From Tridacna crocea (lineage: Eukaryota > Mollusca > Bivalvia > Cardiida > Cardiidae), in NCBI GenBank assembly GCA_943736015.1, contig OX031063.1:37836672-37900671 (forward strand): 64,000 nt of DNA. The letters are read 5' to 3'. Positions 44,495-52,231 of this stretch are shown in pieces. The notes under the pieces were generated by a model, which had not been told where the DNA came from, did no database searches, and saw only the letters and a list, made by a program, of their open reading frames with translations. Each line of letters begins with the position of its first letter. Positions within the stretch are counted from its first letter, which is position 1. The position numbers were made by a program, and so were the translations under genes.

Positions 44495-47400
44495 GCATTA
44501 TGCTCTCTCATCACAGAGCATGTCTCAATATTTTCTTTAATCTGACTGCGAAAAACCATGTCTAAAATCATTAAAATTTTGGCACAGACAAACAGATTAA
44601 TGCTGAAAATAAGTTAAAAGAAAATTTCCATCAAAAATGAGAGCAAATAAAAAGGAAAGGTTGAAATCGAATGTCTACTTACCATGTATTTCTTGATGGA
44701 GAGATAGTGTACCATTCCGGGTCCCAGCGTTATTGCCCGCGTCATATCTGGTTCTTCGTCACGAGAGTGGATGAGAACCTGAACGATAGTGAGAGGAAGG
44801 CAGTATCGAGATTTTAACCCCTTACCAAATAATTCTTGGTGTTTACGACCCTGAGGTCGATCTATATCCTTTTGGAAACATCGTGGAAAAAGGATAAAAA
44901 TCCGGTATTCAGCATTTTCTCCACTTCCCACAATGTTTTCTACCTTGCTAGAAAAAATACCATTTTTTTCCAGAACTTTGCCTTTATTTTGTTGTCTCAA
45001 TGGCTTTCAATTTGATCAGTCTAAAATTAAGTCGTTTGGTAAAGAGTTAAAGGTGGGTACATAGAATTTCCACATCACACCAAATCAAAAAATATATATA
45101 TCACTGAAATTTATATGAAAAAAAAACAATACGAATCATCACTAATTAAGAATCATAAAATTACTCCAAAACAATGTTTGATAGTATTCCCTTAAAAGGC
45201 TACGTAGCCTCTTAAGCTATTTTTGGATTTCGTGCCAAAAATTTTTAAAAAAGCATTGTGGGAATGTTAAGTAACTGGCACGTGACTAATGACGCTTAAA
45301 TTCCATTACATAACAAACCTGTAATTATTTTTCATTATATCTTCTTCGGACGCTATGTTTGAAGCTTCGTCTGTGTATTTCCGGTATGTAAATGAGCGAG
45401 TTGTTCATGTAAAAATAGAAAGTGTTTCACGTCGATGTCGACCTTGGCCGTAGTAAATCTCTAATTTCTCATGTTGTCGGATGGTTTTCGACCACCGGGA
45501 TTTTATGAATGACAATTGTAAGGCTTTGGGAGTATAAGGATGATATTTTTGTATTTTTGTAAAGTTTTCGTCCCAAAATTATGAAGGGCCACCTTTAATG
45601 ACAGTAATAGATTTTTTGCAGTACATGTTTTGAACATATCAAAAGGGCGGGTAGCATGCCCTTCCATCCAGTCAAGAGGCTAATTGTAAAGGACCTAAAG
45701 GACAATAACTTTTTTACAATGATTTGGCGACATAATGTTAGGGGATGGGGCCGATCATTTTGTAACTGTAACGTAAGTTCCATCTACGTCACAGGTTACT
45801 TTCATAGTGTGACCCTTGTGTTTTTGTGACGTTCTTAACCTGACTCAACCAGTCAAACTCAAATTTGTCGAAACAGTTATCAGTCTGTCTACTTACTTTG
45901 ACCCATCAGGGATGCCATTGTTACAGTTCTAGTGCGACGATAATTATACACAAACCGATATACTATTTGGGTGGTTGATATTTTAAACAATAAAATTACA
46001 TACGTCATATTGGACTTCATACTCACCTTTATACCGATAGAGTAGTCACGTGCCACAACAAATGCCCTGTGGTAAAGAGATATTCCCAAAGAGAGACCGT
46101 TGTCAGCTCCAGTCGTTGAGGTTACGAAACTGGAATTTATCTCCAATGAATTAAAAGTATAACACACCCCTATATTTGTAAAACGATATTTCATGAGGTC
46201 CGAACATGCAAAAGTTTCTCGGTCAAATGTGCAATAATAAAACATGGCTGATTCGTCCAAACTTCCCTTCACCATTGCATCCAAAGTCACATTTCTAGTT
46301 GTTGTAAGACTCGGCCTTTGCATCCTTGGCCAAGAAAAAGTGTACTGCATGGTTACTCTATCCATTGGATGCAAAAGCTCAGCTTTTCTGCCAAAACTGT
46401 GACTACATATTGTGACCGCCGGGAAGTCAAGCTGCTTCTCAAAAATGATAGACTCTTTGGTGACAGTTTTATACTTGAGGTAGCGTATGATTTGTTGATA
46501 AGAAATAAAAGTCATACCTGCCAGAAACCCGAACACGAAAATCAGTCGCAGTATTCTGAAATGATAACATAAATTTTCCACTGGCTGTCTCACAGCCAAT
46601 TACCGCAAGGACAGATTTTGCGAATTGCATAGTTGAAGATCAGAAATGTACAGAACGTGCAATCTGATCTTGTATATTTACCGTCCGCTCCAGTGGGGGT
46701 AAAATCCTGTGAAGAGAGGCATTGGAGACACAATAACAAAGATAACCGGCAAGAGTCGAAAGCAAATATAAAGGCAAAGAAAAACTGTCAAGTTAACCCT
46801 TCATTATTTTTTTTAATTTGCTAGTACTTTGATTAGACACACAGACATGAAGGTGGGCTGTGGGAAAAGGCTTTGAATGCAATTTCGCAATGCATTTCAC
46901 ACAGCATACCTATTATATGGGTTCATTTTGTACAGAAAAGACCTTTTTGAATAGGTAGAATGGTCCTTTTACACACAGAAAATTAATCAACAGCTAAAAT
47001 ATTATGAGTCTGGTCAGCCAGGGCGATCTGCGCAGTCAGACCTGGACGGTACTTTTTGCTGATGTCTTGAAGCACTTTTTGCTGGAGTATGACCCGTGTG
47101 TATAAAGACCCTGTTACACTATACGGCGCTTCCACTGCGCTTGGACGGGCCTGTTTGATTTTCCTGAGCGCCATGAGATCGCAGGAAGTTTAAAAGACAG
47201 AGATATCATGGAGCTCTTACTGCCACCAAGGCATTAATACGGAATTCCTATGGCACGTTTTCGCGTTCCGACGGAGTTCCTCTCGGCAGGCCCGCCCGGG
47301 TGGCTCAGTGGTGAGCGTGTCGGACTCATGACCTGGTGGTTGTGAGTTCGATACCCGGTTGAGGCGAACTTTCTTTCCGGCGTATTTTCGCCTCTCACCA

Positions 47401-48994
47401 CTGCTGAAGCATGTGAGAAAAGTAGTCGGTGGCTTTGGAAAGAAAGTAGTGTTAGTACCGGTGTGAGAAAGCCAGGAAACACATGTGCGTCACTGACCGC
47501 CATGATATGACCTTAGCTGTCAAAGTGGCGTTAAACCCCAACACAACCAACAAATCCTCTCGGCGATTCTCTAGGCTCTCATGGCGCTGCCCTGCGCACT
47601 CTGCGTTTTCACGGTGCTCATGATTATACTAACTGCACTGGGCGTTCACGGCATTTTCAAGGCCTCTACGTTACGTTGAAGACGTGACAATAAACAACCT
47701 CTGAATTGTATGTATACACAATTATTCGTCAACTGTTTCTTTGCTATGGTCTCGAACAGTCAACGGAGAATGACACTATGCACTTAAATAGAAATGGGGA
47801 AAAGCAGGACATAAACTCTAACCCTCCCAGGAGCAAGTCAACCACTGTCACCTTATCAACCATTATTAGCCCGCTGGCTAGTGTACATTAGCCATGGTGA
47901 GTTGAATGTTTATTAGTATATTTGGTCAACTATATGTTCGTTTTTGTCAGAGAAAGACAGATGGACTCTGTAGAAGCTCCTTACAAGTGCAATGATCGCC
48001 GTTGCAGCTGAGAAGAGTCGATCTAAGTTAGCAGTGAAATGAATGATATTCCATGTGTCAATGCCGTTGACGCGCCGTAAAAGTGCGGCTGACGCGCCGT
48101 TTTTAAAAGCGCTGCTGACGCGCCGTATGAGCATAGTAGAAATGCGGTGACATCTTAGAGCGCGCGTTATGATTTCCATGTAAGGTCCACCGACAACCAC
48201 AGCGTTCGCACTGCGACCTCTGTGTGCGCCGACGGAGAGCCCGTGGCGTCGGCGGAAATCTTACCGCGCCGCTAAGATGACCTTCCGGTGATCCCACTGC
48301 GCGCTTCTGAGAAAGCCGAGCCACAGGGTTTCTTTTGTGCATGCTAAAAATGCATGCCGTTCCTCGGCGTCTTATACGATGCCTATACGTCTATTCGCGA
48401 TGCCATTGTGTTGCTGTAGCGATATTTGCGATCGTACTGCACGCACCTCGGCGTTCTGCATCATTTCTTTGAAGCCGTTGGGTCACCAGTCCTGTGTCAA
48501 AGGGTTTAAAGGAATGGAGAGAGCAAAGCACAATAACATAAACGCCACGTTTATTATAACAAGTTGGAATCCATTGTCAATAATAGAAACGACTAGTTTA
48601 AAGCAGTGAAATGTACATGTAATAAAAAATGACAGAAAACTGTATACACCAACCGATCAGAATACATTTGTAATTCTGAATTCAAAGACTAGCAAGCTAT
48701 TCCCTGATTGGCTGATATCTAGTCACAGCCAGTCAAATGGCAAGTGAAAAATATAAAGAAACTTTTGGGACAAGATTTAGAAGAGAATTAAGAGCGGTCG
48801 GCCAAGCGGCTCTTGATTTAATTTCATACAGACCTTCTGAGTTTACTTTCCTTATTATCTAAAATTACTTTCACTCCATGTATTGTCGTCTCATTAGCCC
48901 AGAGTTTCCATGAGTCCATAAATCGAGTGCTCCTCTCTGGCGCCAAGTCTTGGCATTGAAACTTGTCCTGTTGCTTTAATTTCGTTGCCTCCAT
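38168..48994 (-). CDS. DEG/ENaC family sodium channel (8 exons, complete)
   Basis: This is an amiloride-sensitive-type sodium channel subunit of the plasma membrane. Exons are 48994-48834, 46555-46027, 44778-44683, 43284-43095, 42116-42060, 41008-40858, 39213-39122 and 38319-38168. All phases agree and give 475 codons plus TGA. Landmarks are the cytosolic gating motif ETTIHG (His39-Gly40), TM1 about 55-77, FPAVTICS (98-105), a cysteine-rich ectodomain with CHCIGPFF, KACSLVEYASC and CDCPIPC, and a C-terminal pore with GAS (437-439) before TM2. The final tail is short (about 25 residues). It is compact for the family, with a small finger region. ASIC-like or FMRFamide-gated (FaNaC) type cannot be separated by eye. 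ATG 48994 is the first in frame after a TAA. Introns are full of MITEs. Confidence 0.92.
38395..38655. mobile_element. GTGACCC-TIR MITE in DEG/ENaC intron 7
   Basis: It runs from GTGACCCATCACACAAAAAA to TTGCCTGATGGGTCAC and lies 75 bp upstream of the TM2 exon acceptor. Confidence 0.8.
39122..39213 (-). CDS. DEG/ENaC exon 7
   Basis: The acceptor is ttttctttgtag and the donor G|GTGAGT. It encodes LGLRIYFDSKITVVHEQ and FGLADLIG, the wrist region leading to TM2. Confidence 0.92.
39237..39495. mobile_element. GTGACCC-TIR MITE in DEG/ENaC intron 6
   Basis: Its GTGACCCATCACGC end lies 22 bp upstream of the exon 7 acceptor. The internal hairpin GGTCAGCCTGCGCAATTCGC is nearly perfect. Confidence 0.82.
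39726..40853. mobile_element. 1.1-kb TIR transposon, non-autonomous
   Basis: It runs from GATGCTACAGTCACACACGG to CCGTATGTGACTGTAGCATG. Subterminal regions are full of CCCGTATCGACCCGCAT-like degenerate units that are also inverted between the two ends. No transposase frame is present. Its right end adjoins the donor of DEG/ENaC exon 6. Confidence 0.75.
40858..41008 (-). CDS. DEG/ENaC exon 6
   Basis: The acceptor is caaatatttcag and the donor AG|GTAACT. It encodes CDCPIPCHSVQYETKLSSA, a hallmark family motif, then YFPNEEFLKNLYG. A 1.1-kb TIR element starts just after the donor hexamer. Confidence 0.92.
41193..41360. repeat. 82-bp tandem duplication in DEG/ENaC intron 5
   Basis: Two nearly identical units of TTTATGGAAAAAATCTCTGA ... 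TATTTCGGTTGAAAA. Flanking 41040-41190 and 41360-41440 hold more diverged relatives. Confidence 0.8.
41509..41769. mobile_element. CTGCAACACGCG-ended MITE, full length
   Basis: It runs from GGCTGGCAACACGCGAAAAG to CCTTTTCGCGTGTTGCCAGC. Terminal repeats are near-perfect. It lies in DEG/ENaC intron 5. Confidence 0.83.
42060..42116 (-). CDS. DEG/ENaC exon 5 (57 nt)
   Basis: The acceptor is tattatttcag and the donor A|GTACGT. It encodes LFKACSLVEYASCHENAI, matching the C-x(7)-C element after the cysteine-rich domain in ASICs. Confidence 0.88.
42603..42760. mobile_element. Hairpin repeat, GGTGAAAG family, hairpin only
   Basis: It has TACGGTGAATGATTGAAATT and its complement, with no tail. It is followed at once by the CCTCGTAACT palindrome. 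Confidence 0.72.
42768..42845. repeat. CCTCGTAACTAC palindrome
   Basis: TTCGAAAACCTCGTAACTGC pairs with its complement, which carries the matching GCAGT/ACTTC changes only in part. Confidence 0.78.
43095..43284 (-). CDS. DEG/ENaC exon 4: cysteine-rich domain
   Basis: The acceptor is aatatttag and the donor A|GTAAGA. It encodes YGYLPKPV, HLCMEECLMLY and ATCHCIGPFF. An alternative donor 9 bp upstream (G|GTAACA) has the same phase and would drop three residues. Confidence 0.9.
43425..43572. repeat. Inverted repeat in DEG/ENaC intron 3
   Basis: ATAATCAACTGGTTGTTTTTG pairs with its near-complement at the right. The inner arms are AATATCTCACGAGGATGCGT and AACGAGTGCGCAGCACGAGT. Confidence 0.72.
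43785..44222 (+). mobile_element. Hairpin repeat, GGTGAAAG family
   Basis: The hairpin 43800-43925 has centre CACGAGAGCCACTCTTGAAA. The tail contains ATGACGTCATATTTCCATCT and ends GGAAAGCATGAAATA. It lies in DEG/ENaC intron 3. Confidence 0.8.
44436..44491. repeat. (CT)n microsatellite
   Basis: About 28 pure CT units in DEG/ENaC intron 3. Confidence 0.97.
44683..44778 (-). CDS. DEG/ENaC exon 3
   Basis: The acceptor is tatcgttcag and the donor ATG|GTAAGT. It has 32 codons in phase 0. VLIHSRDEEP matches the family motif (V-IHS--EPP), followed by GPGMVHYLSIKKYM. A MITE begins 36 bp upstream of the acceptor. Confidence 0.92.
44814..45050 (+). mobile_element. Palindromic TTAA MITE next to DEG/ENaC exon 3
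   Basis: It runs from TTAACCCCTTACCAAATAAT to GTTTGGTAAAGAGTTAA. It begins 36 bp upstream of the exon 3 acceptor, so the branch-point region lies within or beside it. Confidence 0.8.
46027..46555 (-). CDS. DEG/ENaC exon 2: TM1 and proximal ectodomain
   Basis: The acceptor is gttatcatttcag and the donor AAG|GTGAGT. It has 176 codons with TM1, FPAVTICS, FSWPRMQRP, a Cys pair at YYCTFDRETFAC and GVCYTFNS, a conserved region of the family. Confidence 0.93.
46629..46700. mobile_element. Hairpin core fragment of the GATCAGACTGCACGT family
   Basis: It has GAAGATCAGAAATGTACAG and CGTGCAATCTGATCTTG arms, about 70 bp upstream of the DEG/ENaC exon 2 acceptor. Confidence 0.55.
47090..48420. other. GC-rich unidentified block in DEG/ENaC intron 1
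   Basis: It is much richer in CG dinucleotides than its surroundings, with TGACGCGCCGT at 48068, 48093 and 48115 and CTGTTACACTATACGGCGCT at one end. The 47288 SINE is inserted in it. It is possibly a decayed DNA transposon. No frame was recognised. Confidence 0.5.
47288..47554 (+). mobile_element. tRNA-derived SINE with 10-bp target duplication
   Basis: The head carries an A-box-like TGGCTCAGTGGTGAGCG and a B box GTGAGTTCGATACCC. The body continues to GGCGTTAAACCCCAAC. TCCTCTCGGC flanks both sides (47278-47287 and 47555-47564). Confidence 0.88.
48834..48994 (-). CDS. DEG/ENaC exon 1: cytosolic N-terminus with HG motif
   Basis: It encodes MEATKLKQQDKF to ESKLRR, including WANETTIHG. The donor AG|GTCTGT is weak but its phase (2) fits exon 2, and the join gives SKLRRILRLIFVFGF at the start of TM1. 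Confidence 0.85.
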
Positions 48995-49218
48995 CTCTAG
49001 AATGGCGACGTACACCAATTATGTTTTTAAAAACCTTTCCGCTAAAGGGCCTTTGTCATTTATATACCATTTTCTATGAATCCACCATCAACTAAAACTA
49101 TATCAAGTACTTGAACCCTCCGAGAACTTGTCTTACACTGTTTATTTGATGTTGAAAAATTTGCACAGTCTTTCTCTTATATCATACAATAGTTAGTGTT
49201 GCTGGGAAATAGATAAGT

Positions 49219-49471
49219 GTGACCCATCACGCAAAAAGGGACCTTCTTGGAATTCCGTACATCAATTGGATCAAAGCAGATCAACGATAGAGCATGTAAG
49301 TTGATAATTCAAAAATGATTGTATAACAAGGTACAGTAACCACGTTTCATACAGGAAATGACATTAAAGCGAAAAGTGTCAACCCTGGTCACCCTGCACA
49401 ATTCAAGCAGTCTGACCAGGATTGACATTTTTCGCAATTCCCAGTAGGTCCCTTTTTGCGTGATGGGTCAC
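49219..49471. mobile_element. GTGACCC-TIR MITE
   Basis: It runs from GTGACCCATCACGCAAAAAG to TTTTTGCGTGATGGGTCAC, with TIRs perfect over at least 20 bp. It lies 225 bp upstream of the DEG/ENaC start codon. Confidence 0.85.
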
Positions 49472-49691
49472 AATTTTCTATCGAATTTTTAAACAAGCAA
49501 TACTCTTCCAGTAGATTATTGTTCGAAGGTGCTGAAAGTAGTGATGGTAGCGCAAACACTGTAGTACAATAAAATCAATGCATACGGTTATATATAATAT
49601 ATTGCTATTTGTTTTCAAGTGTTAGTTTAAACATGAAACACTGTCTAGTTAAGACAACTTAACTCGTATCCATTTCTATTTGTTTGCTCTT

Positions 49692-49830
49692 TAACCCTTT
49701 CACCAAAATAAGTAGCATTAATTAACATAGATTTTCCAGACAGTGTAGACCAAAATGAGGCTGTACACAACATTCAGTCTAACATTGGATCTACTACATC
49801 TTCATCATTCCAAGCCATGACCGCAAGACT
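49692..49830. mobile_element. Hairpin TTAA MITE, eroded
   Basis: It starts TTAACCCTTTCACCAAAATA and contains GACAGTGTAGACCAAAATG. The arms are mostly lost. Confidence 0.5.
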
Positions 49831-50104
49831 CCTTATCTACAGTGAAAGTTGACTTGTAGATGTCGCATAAAGTCCAGTTTATTTGTCTCGATGTTAAACG
49901 AGTTTCGATTTCTCCTACTGGTCCATTGTAATCAACTGGTAATGCATTAAGAGGGTAAAATGGCCGACAGGAAAGAACGCCTGAAAGGTCTCTATATTTC
50001 TATTGTTAACCTATACCCTTGGTATATGTTTGTTTGCTCGTATATGTTTGTTTGCTGTTTCAACATTATTTCGTATATACTGTAGTGACCAGTGTAGTAA
50101 TACA

Positions 50105-50285
50105 TGCTTTCCTGGAGTTTCCTTTTAACTCCAGTTCGTCACATAATATTCTTTCCACTGATTGCTTTCCACATAACTATGGTCGAGATGATGATCAGCG
50201 GTGAGAGAGAGGAATGAATCCTGTTGCAATGACTATAATAAATCCTCGGAAAGAAATTGGCTGCGCCAAGGATTCAACCTGGCGA
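50105..50285 (-). mobile_element. SINE-like repeat, second body type
   Basis: CATGCTTTCCTGGAGTTTCC to AAATCCTCGGAAAGAAATTG and ATTCAACCTGGCGAC (a degenerate B box in reverse). Confidence 0.65.
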
Positions 50286-50312
50286 CACCCTTCCCCCCCC
50301 CCCCAATCTACT

Positions 50313-50528
50313 TTAACTTATTACCAAACGATAATATTTTAGGCTTGTTCAAATCGACGACAAGATAAAAGTGACTGAAGATTTGAAATTTGTTTTGTGA
50401 AAGGTAGAAAACATTGTGGGAAAAGGAGAAAATGCTGGTTACCAGCATTTTCTCCTTTTCCCACAATGTTTTCTAAAGGCTTCTTTCTCAGGGTTGTCAA
50501 AAGTAGGGATTGTGTGGTAATGGGTTAA
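50313..50528 (-). mobile_element. Palindromic TTAA MITE
   Basis: The ends are TTAACTTATTACCAAACGAT and TGTGGTAATGGGTTAA. The palindrome at 50408-50473 is perfect. Confidence 0.85.
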
Positions 50529-50931
50529 GGCCTAGACGTTGCCGACGGAGTTTTCTGCAGTCGTTCAGCCTTTTACCACAAAAAAAAACAAATTTTACAG
50601 ACACGAATTATCAGGTGAGCAACATGGTACAATCAGAGCTTCAGACAGATGGAGTGGGTTTGATTTCAAAATTGAAAATACCATTCATTCTCCACTAAAC
50701 CCTATATTATGGGTACCCAATGGACAAAATTTCGTGAAACTTTATACATGTGTACAATAACTCATTCTGCCGAGACACTTTCTTCGTTTTTTTTTTTCTT
50801 TTTAATTCGATGCAAAATGGCAGGCGATTTTAAGTTACGCAGTTTTTTTTTTTCGGCCGGGGATATCATTTCAACGAAATTGCTTGAATATACTCGCATG
50901 CAGTTGTGATCTGGACACCCTTACGTCATCC

Positions 50932-51190
50932 TCGGATACCCCGGGGTCTCCCTATTTGCTACGCTACATCGACCCCTGGGACAATTGACTAATAAAACTT
51001 TGAATCAGCCGCCGAAAATCGATACGAAACGTCATAGCGTACAGTCCACTCGCCCATCACAAAATGATGATGGAACCAATGAAAAGCCAGCATTCGGCCA
51101 GCGGTAAAGCGAGGGAAATTCAATTAATTGTCCCAGGGGTCGATGTAGCGTAGCAAATAGGGAGACCCCGGGGTATCCGAGGATGCCCTT
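50932..51190. repeat. Inverted repeat, ~80-bp arms, ~100-bp loop
   Basis: The left arm has CATCCTCGGATACCCCGGGG followed by TCTCCCTATTTGCTACGCTA. The right arm is its complement with few changes. Confidence 0.82.
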
Positions 51191-51199
51191 ACGTAAACT

Positions 51200-51283
51200 T
51201 ACTAGAATATCAAGATCACTGAAAATAACGAACTTGATTGAAATGTAAAACTCTTTGTTTTTTACAGTTAGTCCTAGGACACA
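51200..51283 (-). CDS. Possible orphan exon
   Basis: The acceptor is ttcattcttttatag and the donor CTA|GTAAGT. It is open in one phase (YCVLGLTVKNKEFYISIKF to LDIL). It lies just left of the possible exon at 51.7 kb but does not match it in phase. Confidence 0.22.
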
Positions 51284-51685
51284 GTATCTATAAAAGAATG
51301 AAAATTTGCATAAGACAATGACACTTGTTATTATAAAGATAGAAATAACATGAGAAAAGGAGAAAATGCTGGATTCAAAAGCTTTCGATGACCGTAGATT
51401 ACAAGAAATATCTTTTAAAAGGTAAAAGAGGTAAAGAACATTTCTAAAATGTAGCGAAACTGTTGTTTGTAGGAAAATACTTGACTGTTTCAAATATTAT
51501 CTTGGATGCACCATTCCCATTTCGAGACACCGCCTTTTTCACACCGAAGATCGATCGTTTTTGGCAATTCTGAGCCGATTGCTATGAAACGTTACCCTTT
51601 CTCATTTATATGGACTCAGAACCAGATTCATTGTTTTACAGTACATGTGTGAAGTACATGTAGTGACTGGAATAAACATACCTCT

Positions 51686-51734
51686 GGAAAATAATGCACT
51701 AATACTTCCAGTTGCCCATTGGGACTTTGTCTAA
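51686..51734 (-). CDS. Possible orphan exon
   Basis: A 49-nt block has a very good acceptor (ttttatttttcttag) and donor (CAGAG|GTATGT) and is open as QSPNGQLEVLVHYFPE. Its phase does not fit the upstream exon at 52231, so membership in that gene is unproven. Confidence 0.25.
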
Positions 51735-51895
51735 GAAAAATAAAACTATTTGTATAATTATGTACGACACACTTTTAGTCTGGTCCACATTGCAAGCATA
51801 TGTAGAAAACAAAATTTACTATGGCTTACATAATGATATTTATCTTTTAATAGTTTTAAAATATAGTGGCAAAAGGAGTAAAGAATGTTTCTATG

Positions 51896-52100
51896 TTAAC
51901 CCTTTACCCCATAAGGCATTTCTATGGTATCTCTAATTGACCCTAAATAACAGCAAGGATGACGCTATTTCTTATGTGTATATGACACCTTTTGATAGCA
52001 TAGAAAACAATTTCACCTTTTGCCAGAATGTTTTCCAAAGGCTCCTATTAGCAATGCGTAGAAATGCGTAGAAATGAGTATCTATGGAGTAAAGGGTTAA
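51896..52100. mobile_element. TTAA MITE, one palindrome arm deleted
   Basis: It is a sister of the 17376 copy, with the same CCCTTTACCCCATA and TATGGAGTAAAGGGTTAA ends. The region from the first arm to the centre is missing, leaving a single TTTCACCTTTTGCC arm. Confidence 0.85.
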
Positions 52101-52231
52101 ATCAAGCCATTTATTGGAAAAGTGTTAAATTTCGATTTATTTTTTTGGAGACCATTCCCGAAAATATTTCTGACACTATCCTCAGTGATCACATCCAACA
52201 AACGAATTTTCGCCATATGTACATCGAGTAC
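52097..52231 (-). CDS. Unrecognised gene exon 4, possibly terminal
   Basis: The acceptor is ctttggtattgctag. It encodes VLDVHMAKIRLLDVITED and FGNG, then reads to a TAA at the MITE junction. A weak donor (G|GTCTCC at 52152) would end it earlier. The plus strand of the same block is also open after an acceptor-like tract (ETIPENISDTIL to AIPKY stop), so the strand is not certain. Confidence 0.35.
   Translation of the reverse strand, partial: VLDVHMAKIRLLDVITEDSVRNIFGNGLQKNKSKFNTFPINGLI

Noticed and set aside
47288-47360. tRNA gene
   Set aside because: A and B boxes are present but the cloverleaf is poor, and the sequence continues into a repeated body with a target duplication, so it is a SINE head.
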